From assembly GCF_000422905.1 (NCBI RefSeq), contig NZ_AUGY01000077.1, positions 1 through 42,054 of the forward strand: a stretch of 42,054 nucleotides of DNA, given 5' to 3'. Every line of letters begins with the position of its first letter. Within the stretch, counting starts at the first letter, position 1. The stretch is from Paenibacillus alginolyticus DSM 5050 = NBRC 15375 (GTDB taxonomy: Bacteria > Bacillota > Bacilli > Paenibacillales > NBRC-103111). Below are positions 34,185-42,054 of the stretch, piece after piece. Below the pieces are notes generated by a model. It ran no database searches. It was given only the letters and a program-made list of their open reading frames with translations, and had not been told where the DNA came from. The position numbers and the translations under genes were made by a program.

Positions 34185-34367
34185 CTTCAATAAAAAAATG
34201 AGATCGTATTCATCTATCCGTGCATGACTGGAAAAAGTGGCTGTCGCAAAAGCCATTCTTGGATGCTGTGGCACTCTATCATTACTGAACTATGCTATGT
34301 TACCCATAATTTCCATTAAGGAACATAGATACTCTATTTGGAAAAAAAGCCCCGAAAACATGAGGAA
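34185..34367. other. Intergenic, nothing recognised
   Basis: A gene-free stretch between the ROK promoter and the repeat element. No reading frame with a ribosome binding site and no RNA gene is seen. Confidence 0.4.
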
Positions 34368-34493
34368 GAGGAACGTCGATGCGTTATTTCGCGTTTTTTG
34401 CCTCGGAATCGTTTTTTAAACAAATAGCGTTCCTACGTTCCTCTCACTCGATTTCATGCGCAGAATTTCCAAAATAACGGATCTACGTTCCTC
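34368..34493. repeat. Intergenic inverted-repeat element with three 22-bp units
   Basis: Three versions of one 22-bp unit (starting GAGGAACGT, ending TTATTT or TATTT) occur: forward at 34368-34389 and inverted at 34422-34443 and 34472-34493. The first and third arms match in 20 of 22 positions and could fold a hairpin of about 126 bases. The two inverted units are exactly 50 bases apart. No coding frame fits. It looks like a dispersed intergenic element. Confidence 0.7.
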
Positions 34494-34549
34494 CAAATAG
34501 TGGTTGGGTGACTTTCCCATGCAAGTGAAAAAAAACAAAAAAAAGAGAA

Positions 34550-34567
34550 GGCAAGAATACTCTTGCC
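34550..34567 (-). terminator. Terminator of the GNAT gene
   Basis: GGCAAGA-GTAT-TCTTGCC on the minus strand is followed by a T-rich run (TTCTCTTTTTTTT). It lies about 75 bases past the stop of the GNAT gene at 34644. Confidence 0.82.
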
Positions 34568-34643
34568 ACCTCATTGAAAAGTATTTCTTCGTTAATCTAT
34601 CGAATTTAAGCTCGTAAGACGTGAGTATTTTACCCCTAAGTTC

Positions 34644-35522
34644 TCATAAATGACGAATCATGTACACTTGTTCTACAAATTTAGTAAATCCTAAACGCTC
34701 TAATAACCCAATTAGCCCCTTGTTGGAATCTCTTATGTTCATGGTTATACGCTTACAAGTAAAAGAAAAAGGTGCGTATACTTCACTTAATGCTGCTTTG
34801 AGGATATCTTCCGAATCTGTTCGACCCGGAATCGATTCACATTGATAAAGTGCGATGGTTGACAGGTTCCCGTCATCTCCGAAAATTCGTTTATAAAGTG
34901 CGTAACCAACAACCTCATCTTCATGATCAGAGACGATGATACATTCCCCATCCTTCATACTTGCCCATTGTGTTTGCCACGCTGACAAATGTCTGTAGGA
35001 AGACAGTCCTTTCACTTCCAGAGCCAGTCCTCGTCTCGTAACATATTCGTTTGGAGAGTTTGGCTGCAGGAGACTTGCATCCAAGGCTTCTGTATGTTGT
35101 AGGCTGATTAACTGCTCGGTAATAACATAGCCAACGCTTTGATAGAGCTTAATCGCAGCTTTATTTTGAATAAGCGCCTCCAGTAAGGCGATATCCACAC
35201 CTTGTTCACGATACAACTGGAGGTTTCTTTCCATCAGTTTTTTTCCAATCCCTCTGCCCCTATGTTCGGTCGCAATGCCAGTACCTCCGTTCCATGCCAC
35301 TCTCTTTCCTTCAATGACACGGAACCCATTCATCACGAAGCCAATAGGGTCCCTATTTTCGCACACGACTAAGGAATTCTCTAGTGAGAGCCCCTCGTTG
35401 ACAGCTCTTGCAAGAAATTTGTCCAAGTTCAGTGTACTATTTAAGAAATAGCCTTCGAATCCCTTATTCCACAACGCCACCATGTCTTCGGCCGACATTT
35501 CGCTCATTTTTTTGAAAATCAT
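34644..35522 (-). CDS. GNAT-family N-acetyltransferase
   Basis: A 292-residue acetyltransferase-fold protein. The N-terminal half is a regular GNAT domain with the acetyl-CoA loop ATEHRGRGIGKKLMERNLQL (about residues 82-101), then ALIQNKAAIKLYQSVGY with the usual Asn and Tyr. The second half (from about 175) is a weaker repeat of the fold, with IIVSDHEDEVVGYALYKRI and a closing LIGLLERLGFTKFVEQVYM, so this may be a tandem GNAT. The substrate is unknown. A TetR regulator and an aminopeptidase lie directly upstream on the same strand (22-base gap), so it may be transcribed with them. Confidence 0.85.
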   Translation of the reverse strand: MIFKKMSEMSAEDMVALWNKGFEGYFLNSTLNLDKFLARAVNEGLSLENSLVVCENRDPIGFVMNGFRVIEGKRVAWNGGTGIATEHRGRGIGKKLMERNLQLYREQGVDIALLEALIQNKAAIKLYQSVGYVITEQLISLQHTEALDASLLQPNSPNEYVTRRGLALEVKGLSSYRHLSAWQTQWASMKDGECIIVSDHEDEVVGYALYKRIFGDDGNLSTIALYQCESIPGRTDSEDILKAALSEVYAPFSFTCKRITMNIRDSNKGLIGLLERLGFTKFVEQVYMIRHL

Positions 35523-35544
35523 AAGCCTCTACCTCCATCGTGAA

Positions 35545-36153
35545 TTATCCTTGGATATAGCGGAATACCTTTTTTTCCATCTCATTAATCATGGATTTAT
35601 AGTCAGTTTCCTCACCGCTAAGCATAAATTGCAGAGCAAGGCCATCCCGAACGGACCAGAGTAAACGGGAGGCAGCCGCAATATCAAGGTCGGAGCGGAA
35701 CTCCCCTGTCTTCATGCCACCCTCCATAATTTCCTGCATGAACAATAATGCTTTATTTGCATATTGGTTCCATCGTTCCGTTAATTCCGGTTGGCGCGCT
35801 GCATACAGCATAAATTCCAAATGAAAAGCTAGCCATTTGCGCAGTTCGTCGAGTGATTGTCGACGGAATCGATCAAACATATAGCGAATTTGATCTTCTG
35901 CGCTTGGCATATTTTTGAAATCTTCACTGGAGTTCTCCACCATCGCATTCATTTTATCGTCGGCCATTTGAATATACATCTCTTCTTTGCTGGAAAAGTA
36001 ACTGTAGATTGCGCCTTTGCTCATCCCCAAATGCCGCACGATATCATCGATGGTCGTAGCTTGAAAGCCTTTTTCGATAAAGCAATGCAGGGCTCCCTCA
36101 AGAATAATCGCTCTTTTTTCTTCTTTATAAGCTTGCGTAACTTTAGGTGACAT
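35545..36153 (-). CDS. TetR-family transcriptional repressor
   Basis: A 202-residue TetR repressor. The DNA-binding domain is ILEGALHCFIEKGFQATTID then DIVRHLGMSKGAIYSYFSSK, with the usual recognition-helix ending in YSYF. The ligand-binding half is helical (RQSLDELRKWLAFHLEFMLY). Start ATG 36153 is set by an excellent AAGGAGGTG four bases upstream; a frame 31 codons longer runs into the aminopeptidase gene and looks non-native. It follows the aminopeptidase by 28 bases. The dyad before that gene (37439-37465) is the probable operator, giving an autoregulated operon. The ligand is unknown. Confidence 0.92.
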   Translation of the reverse strand: MSPKVTQAYKEEKRAIILEGALHCFIEKGFQATTIDDIVRHLGMSKGAIYSYFSSKEEMYIQMADDKMNAMVENSSEDFKNMPSAEDQIRYMFDRFRRQSLDELRKWLAFHLEFMLYAARQPELTERWNQYANKALLFMQEIMEGGMKTGEFRSDLDIAAASRLLWSVRDGLALQFMLSGEETDYKSMINEMEKKVFRYIQG

Positions 36154-36181
36154 ACAGCACCTCCTTTTTTCTGTTAATACG

Positions 36182-37414
36182 TCAAAACGCCCAATCTCCA
36201 TTCCTGAACAATGGCTCTTTCTCCCCATTTTCCAAGATCCCATCAATATTCATGTCTGCTGAACCCATCATAAAATCTACATGCGTCAAGCTTTCGTTTA
36301 GCCCATGATTTTGAAGATCTTGTTGGCTCATATCGATTCCGCCATTCAGGCAGAAAGGAAAAGCTCTACCGATGGCAAAATGGCAGGAAGCATTCTCATC
36401 GTAAAGTGTATTGTAGAAAATAAGATTTGTATTAGAAATAGGCGAGCGATGCGGAACCAAAGCAACTTCACCCAAATAGTGAGAACCCTCATCAATCTCA
36501 ATGAGACTTCTCAAATTTTCTTCCCCTTTCTCGGCTTTAAAATCAATAATTTCCCCTTCTTTGAATGTTAAAGAAAAGTTTTCAATGAGATTGCCATTGT
36601 AACTAAGAGGCTTGGAACTTTTCACGGTTCCGTTTACGCCTTTTTTTAAAGGAGATGTAAATACTTCTTCAGTGGGCAGGTTTGCTATAAAGGAGATGCC
36701 ATTGCTGTTGGTATTACCGGCCGAAACCCAAATATGCTCAGGCGGCAAACTTACTGTAATGTCAGTACCGTCAGCGCGGTATTGAAGCGCCATATATTGG
36801 CGTTCATTAAGTCTTTTTGCTCTTGTGTCTAGTGCAGCTGAATGTTCTTTCCAATTCTGTATCGGATCATCCCGGTCAGCTCTAGTTGCTTCGAAGATGG
36901 CATTCCATAGCGCGTCAACACGCTCTTCTTCGGGGAGCGAAGGAAACACCTTATCCGCCCATGAAGGCGAGGGAACAGCGATAATCGACCAACTGACTTT
37001 GTTGGTTAACCTTGCGACAGACAGCTCCTTCAATGCCGTATTCGATGTTCTACTCGCTGTTTGAATACGTTTGGGGTCGATGCCATTCATCAGATCGGGG
37101 TTATTTGCTACCACATAGAGAAATGCAGCATTATTTTCAGCTAATTCTTCATACCCTTTTGCCCGCCACATGGGGTATTCAAGCAATGCTTCATCGGGCG
37201 CTAGTTCATACTTTAACCGAGTAATTTCTTCGTCGAACCACTCGACATAAACATGCTTTGCTCCTACCTCATAGGCTTGCTTGACCAATTTGCGTACGAA
37301 CTCCCCCGATATTAAAGGTGCGAAGACAACCAATGTTTGTCCCTGTTGGATGTTGACCCCTAATTGGATGGCTAGAGCTGCATATTTATCTAAATTGTCT
37401 TGGAATGAATGCAT
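36182..37414 (-). CDS. M29-family aminopeptidase (AmpS-like)
   Basis: A 410-residue metallo-aminopeptidase of the M29 family, of typical length. The fold starts FQDNLDKYAALAIQLGVNIQ. The C-terminal catalytic half includes NLPTEEVFTSPLKKGVNG with the metal-binding Glu, EIDEGSHYLGEVALVPH with Glu and His, and HFAIGRAFPFCLNGG, then LTHVDFMMGSADMNIDG with His and Asp near the end. These are the usual dinuclear-metal ligands. It acts in the cytosol on N-terminal residues of peptides. ATG 37414 has GGAGG upstream. It is the first gene of an operon with a TetR repressor. The pairing with a repressor is somewhat unusual for a housekeeping peptidase. Confidence 0.94.
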   Translation of the reverse strand: MHSFQDNLDKYAALAIQLGVNIQQGQTLVVFAPLISGEFVRKLVKQAYEVGAKHVYVEWFDEEITRLKYELAPDEALLEYPMWRAKGYEELAENNAAFLYVVANNPDLMNGIDPKRIQTASRTSNTALKELSVARLTNKVSWSIIAVPSPSWADKVFPSLPEEERVDALWNAIFEATRADRDDPIQNWKEHSAALDTRAKRLNERQYMALQYRADGTDITVSLPPEHIWVSAGNTNSNGISFIANLPTEEVFTSPLKKGVNGTVKSSKPLSYNGNLIENFSLTFKEGEIIDFKAEKGEENLRSLIEIDEGSHYLGEVALVPHRSPISNTNLIFYNTLYDENASCHFAIGRAFPFCLNGGIDMSQQDLQNHGLNESLTHVDFMMGSADMNIDGILENGEKEPLFRNGDWAF

Positions 37415-37438
37415 GTAAATCCTCCTTCAAGCTAAAAT

Positions 37439-37507
37439 ACGACTCAATAAAGACTGACCAGTCGTTTTATTATTTTTATTATTATTCCATATCGTGCCAA
37501 CTGTCAA
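37439..37507 (-). promoter_or_regulatory. Promoter with TetR-type operator for the aminopeptidase-TetR operon
   Basis: On the minus strand TTGACA (37507-37502) and TAATAA (37484-37479) are 17 bases apart. Downstream lies GACTG-GT-CAGTC (37452-37463), nested in ACGACT/AGTCGT arms (37439-37444 and 37460-37465). GACTGGTCAGTC is a very common TetR operator core. Position over the transcript start fits repression by the adjacent TetR protein. Confidence 0.82.
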
Positions 37508-37518
37508 GAAATAAAAAA

Positions 37519-37534
37519 GGAGCCTTTCGGCTCC
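37519..37534 (-). terminator. Terminator after the cwlJ-like fragment
   Basis: GGAGCC-GAAA-GGCTCC on the minus strand is followed by TTTTTTATTT. It lies about 20 bases past the stop codon at 37553. Confidence 0.85.
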
Positions 37535-37552
37535 AATTGGTTTACTTTATTA

Positions 37553-37870
37553 TTAGTACGTATTATCAATATTTCCGCACTCTTTTCCTAATGGTTGATA
37601 GAAACAATGCTTCTTATAACGGCCTACAAAAGGCTGATTATTATACCATGTACGAGGGCATTCTCCAGGTGGTCTGAAATACCACAAACTGAAATTTGCA
37701 GGCCAAAGTCTCTCCCCATCGATCGACCTTTTTGCAAGCCTTTTTTCCCGTTCTCTCGGTTTTTGATAAAAATATCCGTGTTGTGCAGCTTCAAAAGCAT
37801 GTACCTGATAGACCATTTGTGGAAACGTTCGAAGATTTTTAAAATCGGAACAATTTGCCCGGAATTGCGG
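37553..37870 (-). pseudogene. C-terminal part of a CwlJ/SleB-type spore cortex hydrolase
   Basis: The last 87 residues from an internal Met, and about 14-18 more upstream in the same frame (ANCSDFKNLRTFPQ), match the C-terminal half of CwlJ-type hydrolases: MVYQVHAFEAAQHGYFYQ, LAKRSIDGERLWPANFSLWY, GECPRTWYNNQPFVGRYKKH, CFYQP. The N-terminal half, with the catalytic Glu of the lysozyme-like fold, is missing. Homology ends within a few bases of the stop codon of the upstream dehydrogenase (37876), with no ribosome binding site. A deletion or recombination apparently joined the two. The intact protein degrades spore cortex during germination. Its presence supports a spore-forming host. Confidence 0.82.
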
Positions 37871-37875
37871 TAAAT

Positions 37876-38859
37876 TTAATACCGAATCAATGTACCCATC
37901 GTAGTTGATGGCGTCAAGTAACCTTCGTAGGCTTCCTTTACACGGTCAATCGGATATATGCCGCTGATTAGTGAGCGAATATGGATACGTTTCTCAGCAA
38001 GCAGTGTGTTTCGGCCTTCCGTCCAACGAACATAGCCTAAAGGATAGTCAATATTATCCCGTTCATACTGGGCGTCATAACGGCCAGGGCCTCCTGCTCG
38101 AGAAATGAGCACCTGAGCTTCTTTCCCGAACATTTTTCCTCTCGAGAATTCAGTGGTTAAATCCCCCACAACTACCACCTTCCCACGATCACGAATCCAA
38201 TTAAACGAGCTGTTCATAAGCTCTTCACCATTTCCGCTTGCACATAAGAGGACACTGTCTGCGCCACTCCCTCCCGTAGCTTCCGCGAGACCTGCTTCCA
38301 AGTCCTCTTGCTTGTCGTAAGATCGGCTTACTCCACACTGCTTAAGGAACGCCACACGCTCGGTATTCAAATCATAACCAAGGGTGGGATAAGTAGCGGC
38401 AGCCGCAATTTGGGCAGTAATATTCTCCAGGATACCTAATCCAACCACGACTGCCGACTCTCCAAATCTCAGATCAGCTGTCCGTAAAGCATGAATGGCT
38501 ATGGCTCCAAGTCCAGCGAAGGCTGCCTCTTCCGGGCTGACATGCTCGGGTACAATCGCGGTAAGATTAAGCGGCACTGACATTAGCTCCGCATGTCGAA
38601 CATAAGGGCCGCCTTAGCAGGCGACCCTTTGTCCCGGATGCAGCGAAGTCACAGCTTTGCCGACTTTTTCTATGATTCCTACGGCGCTGTAGCCTAGTCC
38701 GATTGGTTTGTCTTTTGATCTGTTTGCCATCGTCAATTCCGTACCGGGACTGATAGCGGAATATTCAGTACGTATGAGGACGTGACCATCAAGAAGATCC
38801 GGCTCTTCTACGTCGATCCTTACGATAGATCCTTCTCTAGCGGCGATGGCTTTCATCAT
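37876..38859 (-). pseudogene. Zinc-type alcohol/sorbitol dehydrogenase family, in-frame nonsense stop
   Basis: A 327-codon medium-chain dehydrogenase interrupted once. The first 81 codons (IDVEEPDLLDGHVLIRTEYS, GLGYSAVGIIEKVGKAVTSL) give the GroES-like domain. A TAA at 38614-38616 follows RVAC, where relatives have Tyr (RVACYGGPY pattern). The same frame then continues unbroken with GGPYVRHAELMSVPLNL and the Rossmann domain (AVVVGLGILENITAQIAA, ATGGSGADSVLLCASGNG) to 37876. TAT or TAC to TAA is the simplest explanation. The start ATGATG has GGGAGG upstream and overlaps the AraC stop, so the two formed an operon. Likely an inactive sugar or polyol oxidoreductase. Programmed readthrough is unlikely but not excluded. 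Confidence 0.88.
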
Positions 38860-39887
38860 TTTTTCCTCCCAAGTAGTAATTGGTCAGTTGAAGCGCTCTT
38901 GCGAAATTCGCTCGGCGAGAAACCGAAGTATTTCTTGAATGTACTGGTAAACGTAGTGGAATTCAAATACCCGGTTTTTTCACTGATCTCGGAGACCGGC
39001 ATATCGGTGTTCTTCAACAATTCCTTGGCATGTGACAACCTTACCTTGTTCAAATAATCAACAAAGTTGACCCCGAATGTTTTCTTGAAATAATTGGAGA
39101 AATACTTCGGAGATGTCTCCATTTTTTCGGCCATGTGGTCCAAATGTAAATTGCTCATATAATGCTCTTCTATATACTGGGCAACGAAAGTAGGATTCAG
39201 CTTGCTTCTTTGTCCGTTCTTGATCTTGTCTGCAATGACCTTAACCGCTTGGATTAGGGTGCTTTGAATACCCTCATAATGGTAGGCGGCTTCCACTTGC
39301 GTATTAAATTCCAATTCCAACGCAAGGATGGCTTTCGTTTCGCTATTGCTCATTTCAAGATGCTTCAGTAAATAGTAAAACATCGTTTTCGCAACCGGCA
39401 CCAACTGGTAATGGTGAATTCTCCGTTCTATATTTAAAGCAAAGATCTCATTGATAATCCTAATACATTCGGCAACATTGCCGCTTACAAGAAAGTTGGA
39501 AGATTTCTCAATCTCATCAAGAGGATAATAAACCTTCCACGTAAATCGGATAGAATCATAGTCGATAATTGGATCCTCAGAATGGATGTTTCGATAAACA
39601 AGGCAATGTGATAAATCCTGATATGCCTTATGGCAGTTCTCCGTTAAAGATGGATAAAGTCGGCTGACCGCAGTCAAGACGAAGCAATCTTTCCACGATT
39701 CTGTCTTCTCCTGCAGTACATAAGCGCGTAGTTGTTTAACAGCTAGCTCGCGCTCGGCCTGCTGCCCAATTCCTATCAACACCACAAACCTCAGATTTGA
39801 TTGATGAAAAACAACGTTGCGATTTTGGTCCATTACGATCAGCGAAGTCCCCTGCATCATGGCCATTTGATTGACATGCTCCAGCAA
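38856..39887 (-). CDS. AraC-family regulator (YesN-like), probably N-terminally truncated
   Basis: A 343-codon frame ending in a complete AraC DNA-binding domain: FVAQYIEEHYMSNLHLDHMA, EKMETSPKYFSNYFKKTFGV, then EISEKTGYLNSTTFTSTFKK and YFGFSPSEFRK. Ahead of it is the helical middle domain common in Paenibacillus YesN-like regulators. Full-length members carry an N-terminal membrane-anchored sensor of several hundred residues. Here only a short piece remains (QMAMMQGTSLIVMDQNRNVV). It joins abruptly to LRFVVLIGIGQ, which suggests an internal deletion too. The frame opens directly after the stop of the LipO-like pseudogene, with no ribosome binding site before the TTG at 39887. Probably a remnant; a shortened soluble regulator is possible. 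Confidence 0.72.
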   Translation of the reverse strand: MLEHVNQMAMMQGTSLIVMDQNRNVVFHQSNLRFVVLIGIGQQAERELAVKQLRAYVLQEKTESWKDCFVLTAVSRLYPSLTENCHKAYQDLSHCLVYRNIHSEDPIIDYDSIRFTWKVYYPLDEIEKSSNFLVSGNVAECIRIINEIFALNIERRIHHYQLVPVAKTMFYYLLKHLEMSNSETKAILALELEFNTQVEAAYHYEGIQSTLIQAVKVIADKIKNGQRSKLNPTFVAQYIEEHYMSNLHLDHMAEKMETSPKYFSNYFKKTFGVNFVDYLNKVRLSHAKELLKNTDMPVSEISEKTGYLNSTTFTSTFKKYFGFSPSEFRKSASTDQLLLGRKK

Positions 39888-39898
39888 CTTATCCGTAT

Positions 39899-40891
39899 TT
39901 AAACGGGTTTGTTGTTTTCCATTTTGAAAGTTTCTCCCTCCACACCCATTGTAACAAGCGAGGAGCCGGAAGGACTGGTCAAGTAATCAAGCAGCAAGCA
40001 TCCGTGTCGGTAATAAACTCTGGATCCAGGAATCCTTCGTTATAAAGCTTTTTCATAAAATCAAGCATATCTTTGTACTCGGGTTGGGTAGTGGCAAGTT
40101 TCCAAACCTTTGCTTTTTCGTCCTAATAAGCAGGTGTGCTCGCTCCGCCTACTCCCCATCCATATGACCAATCCCTGAAAATGAATTCCTTTGTTTTGGA
40201 AGCTACAGGATAGGATTGCGGATAGGTTTCCTTCAATTTTTGAGTGCTTGATAAAACTCCTCGGTATTGCTCCACTCCTTAATACCAGCCTTATCAAATA
40301 TATCTTTGCGGTACAGGAATCCGTGATTGACGTCACGCTGCAGGCCATAGAGCGGCCAAGCATACATGTTGTTCTTGTCATCAGACCAAGATTTCATGAC
40401 CCAATTGTTCTCCTTATCATCAACATAAAGTTTTTTGAAGTTCGGAAGATCCTTCAAGTGTTGGCTAATTGGCTCAAGCACCCCTTGCCCTCCCATCTTG
40501 TTCAGCTCGGCCAGCGTCTGTCCGTGAAAAATATCAGGAAGTTTCCCGGAGGCAACAATAACCTTTAACTTGTCTTTGTAGGTTCCCGAGGAATAGGCTT
40601 GAATGTCCAGTTTAATGCCTGTGCGTTTTTCAATCTCCTTGACAACCAATGAGTCGCCCAAATTCGGGTTATCGCTAACAAGCATCCAAGAAAGTGTCGT
40701 CGGTTTATCAACGATAGGAAGCTTTATTCCTCCAGTATCGCCGTAATTAGCCGTTGGTGCTGCCGATACTGGCGGTGCAGATGTTGGTGAAGCTGAAGCA
40801 ATAGTGTCCTTAGGTTTATCGCTGCTACATCCTGCGACAAGCAAAGTTACCACTGAAGTGTTGAGAGTAAAGCAGTATTCTTTCTTTTCAT
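39899..40891 (-). pseudogene. LipO-like extracellular solute-binding protein, multiply broken
   Basis: The native start is probably ATG 40891 (GGGAGG seven bases upstream), opening KRKNTALLSTLQW and a stop. A shift near 40855 moves to the frame that holds VVTLLVAGCSSDKPKD, the lipobox and the family N-terminus (TTLSWMLVSDNPNLGDSLVV, ASGKLPDIFHGQTLAELNK). At about 40240 a further shift gives LKETYPQSYPVASKTKEF, then an in-frame TAG near 40122, then VWKLATTQPEYKDMLDFM. The text next jumps to the true C-terminus LLDYLTSPSGSSLVTMGVEG in yet another frame, ending at 39899, so several hundred central bases are gone. Intact relatives feed ABC sugar importers. No partner permeases remain in the window. 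Confidence 0.88.
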
Positions 40892-40920
40892 TTTTCTTCC
40901 TCCCTTTAATTTCATAGCCT

Positions 40921-40936
40921 CTCGGCATTCGCCGAG
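40921..40936 (-). other. Small hairpin in the leader of the LipO-like gene
   Basis: CTCGGC-GAAT-GCCGAG on the minus strand lies about 30 bases before the start codon of the broken binding-protein gene. It has no T-run. Its role is unknown; it may be a leader hairpin. Confidence 0.4.
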
Positions 40937-40981
40937 GCTTGCTGCACAAGGCTTTATCAGCAATGCCCTGTGCGCTTTCCT

Positions 40982-41003
40982 CCCACCAAACGGTGGGTTT
41001 TTT
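40982..41003 (+). terminator. Terminator hairpin before the transposase
   Basis: CCCACC-AAAC-GGTGGG is followed by seven T residues and more T-rich sequence on the plus strand. It may shield the insertion sequence or end a lost gene. Confidence 0.75.
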
Positions 41004-41072
41004 TATTTTTGCACTCCTTTGAACTGGAAATCATAATTCCTCAAATTTGTGCGCTAAACCCGTGAAAAATAC

Positions 41073-41101
41073 TTGACTTTTAGAAAACGCCTCAATAATT
41101 A
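41073..41101 (+). promoter_or_regulatory. Probable transposase promoter
   Basis: TTGACT (41073-41078) and TAATTA (41096-41101) are separated by 17 bases, about 50 bases upstream of the transposase start. The fit to the vegetative consensus is good. Confidence 0.6.
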
Positions 41102-41151
41102 CGCGAGAAAGGGATCTAAAACCCTTTACTACCAGATTATGGGGTGTTTTC

Positions 41152-42054
41152 ATGAAGCCTGTTTTCGTTTCACATGAAGCCTACCGCCTCTTTGTCTTAA
41201 GCGCCTTAAAAAAATACTATGCTCCGCCTTCGGCCATTTTCGTTAAGGCCGACTGGCCTCTCATCTTCAAGTGTCTCATCACTGATCTTTCTGCTACTAC
41301 GACGCTTTTAGCGGATACGTTCAGCGCAAGAGGACCGCAACCACGTGACCCGGCTTCTATGCTTCGCTCTTATTTACTTTTTCTTTTGACCAGACCCGAA
41401 ATTGGCATCACAGAATGGGTCAACGAACTGTACAGGTACCCTCTCTACGCCATTCTTAGCAGCTTCGAGCCTGGAGACATTCCCGGTGTCGGCACCTTTT
41501 ACGACTTCCTTTCCCGATTCTGGGCCGCTGACAGCAAGCACCTCTCACCGAGGGTCAGACCCCGTAAGCGCAAACCCAAGAAAGGGAAGAAAGGAGAGAA
41601 GGCTCCTACCACATCACCCCAACGCTATGGACGTAGCGGGTGACGGTACTCCGGCAGAGACCGCCTCTTGGTCCCGCAGCAAACCAACCTGTGATTGTCA
41701 TGCCCAAGGCCTTGCGAAATGCAACCATCTTCGTGAGTACTCTCAGCCAGACTGCAACTCCGGTTGGGATAGTTCACGAGAAAAATACTATAACGGATAC
41801 CACCTGTACATGCTTACTGCTGCAAACAGCAAGCACGATCTGCCGCTGTATCCAAGACTTCAGCCTGCATCACGCCATGACGCCGTTAGCTTTGTCGTCA
41901 GTTCGGTAGAATTTGCGCAACGTTTCACCTTGGGCATGGTCGATAAGATGTTGCTTGATGCTGCCCATGACGCTGGAGCTATTTACGACTTGCTCAAGCA
42001 CCAGGGCGTAAAACCATTCATCGATTTAAACAAACGGGCAACCAAGTACCTCGA
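41152..42054 (+). pseudogene. DDE transposase with internal deletion, runs off the window
   Basis: The first frame (41152-41643) encodes a transposase N-terminus: LLADTFSARGPQPRDPASML, RSYLLFLLTRPEIGITEWVN, then a Lys/Arg-rich linker (RKRKPKKGKKGEKAP). It ends in an unrelated tail. From about 41624 another frame carries the catalytic part: AMDVAGDGTP (first Asp), KPTCDCHAQGLAKCNH and DCNSGWDSS (a Cys-rich stretch), KYYNGYHLYMLTAANSKHDL, then KMLLDAAHDAGAIYDLLKHQ (second Asp). This frame stays open to the window end, where the Glu would follow. A stretch of the linker-to-catalytic region seems to be lost at about 41615-41625. I cannot name the IS family with confidence, and no inverted repeat was established. 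Confidence 0.78.

Noticed and set aside
37016..37224. Plus-strand frame over the aminopeptidase
   Set aside because: Antisense shadow of the M29 gene.
1..42054. CRISPR arrays, tRNA or rRNA genes and prophage structural genes
   Set aside because: No regularly spaced repeat array, cloverleaf or rRNA-like segment was seen, and no phage gene was recognised.

Overview
The window looks like a low-to-moderate GC Firmicutes chromosome, most likely Paenibacillus or a close relative. The reasons are strong AGGAGG-type ribosome binding sites with frequent GTG and TTG starts, a fragment of a CwlJ/SleB spore-cortex hydrolase, a LipO-type solute-binding protein next to a YesN-like AraC regulator, a MocR/EamA pair and dispersed intergenic hairpin repeats. 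The assignment rests on gene style and was not tested by any search.

Layout. 1-1200: a decayed amidohydrolase. 1608-3650: a secreted GxGYxYP-domain protein. 3769-7637 (minus): GrpB-family protein, LysR regulator and metE. 8036-9754: a MarR regulator and an MFS exporter behind a promoter with an operator. 9860-11129: a frameshifted cysteine desulfidase/serine dehydratase-like gene. 11233-13727: an EamA transporter divergent from a MocR regulator. 13865-18640: small unrelated genes (an unrecognised protein, an AT-rich lipoprotein, a cupin, a 53-residue protein, a DHA2 exporter with a 16-bp operator, a GNAT) and remnants of an ArsR and a RibD/DHFR-like gene. 18893-21764: a large secreted CBM plus beta-propeller gene broken by two frameshifts.

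The centrepiece is a nine-gene run on the minus strand, 34100 down to 22187: ROK repressor, AfuA/FbpA-type binding protein, ABC ATPase, fused double permease, secreted PIG-L-type deacetylase with a GATase-like domain, creatininase-family amidohydrolase, argininosuccinate-lyase-like enzyme, BadF/GlcNAc-kinase-like kinase and cytosolic PIG-L deacetylase. Overlapping or closely spaced genes, a promoter with a palindrome at one end and a terminator at the other suggest one transcript. It reads as uptake and dismantling of an N-acylated amino-sugar conjugate. I do not recognise the combination as a described pathway.

34644-37414: a GNAT protein and a TetR regulator co-transcribed with an M29 aminopeptidase behind a clear promoter-operator. 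37553-42054 is a decaying zone: a truncated cwlJ-like gene, a dehydrogenase with an in-frame stop, a shortened AraC regulator, a multiply broken LipO-like gene and a transposase with an internal lesion that runs off the window.
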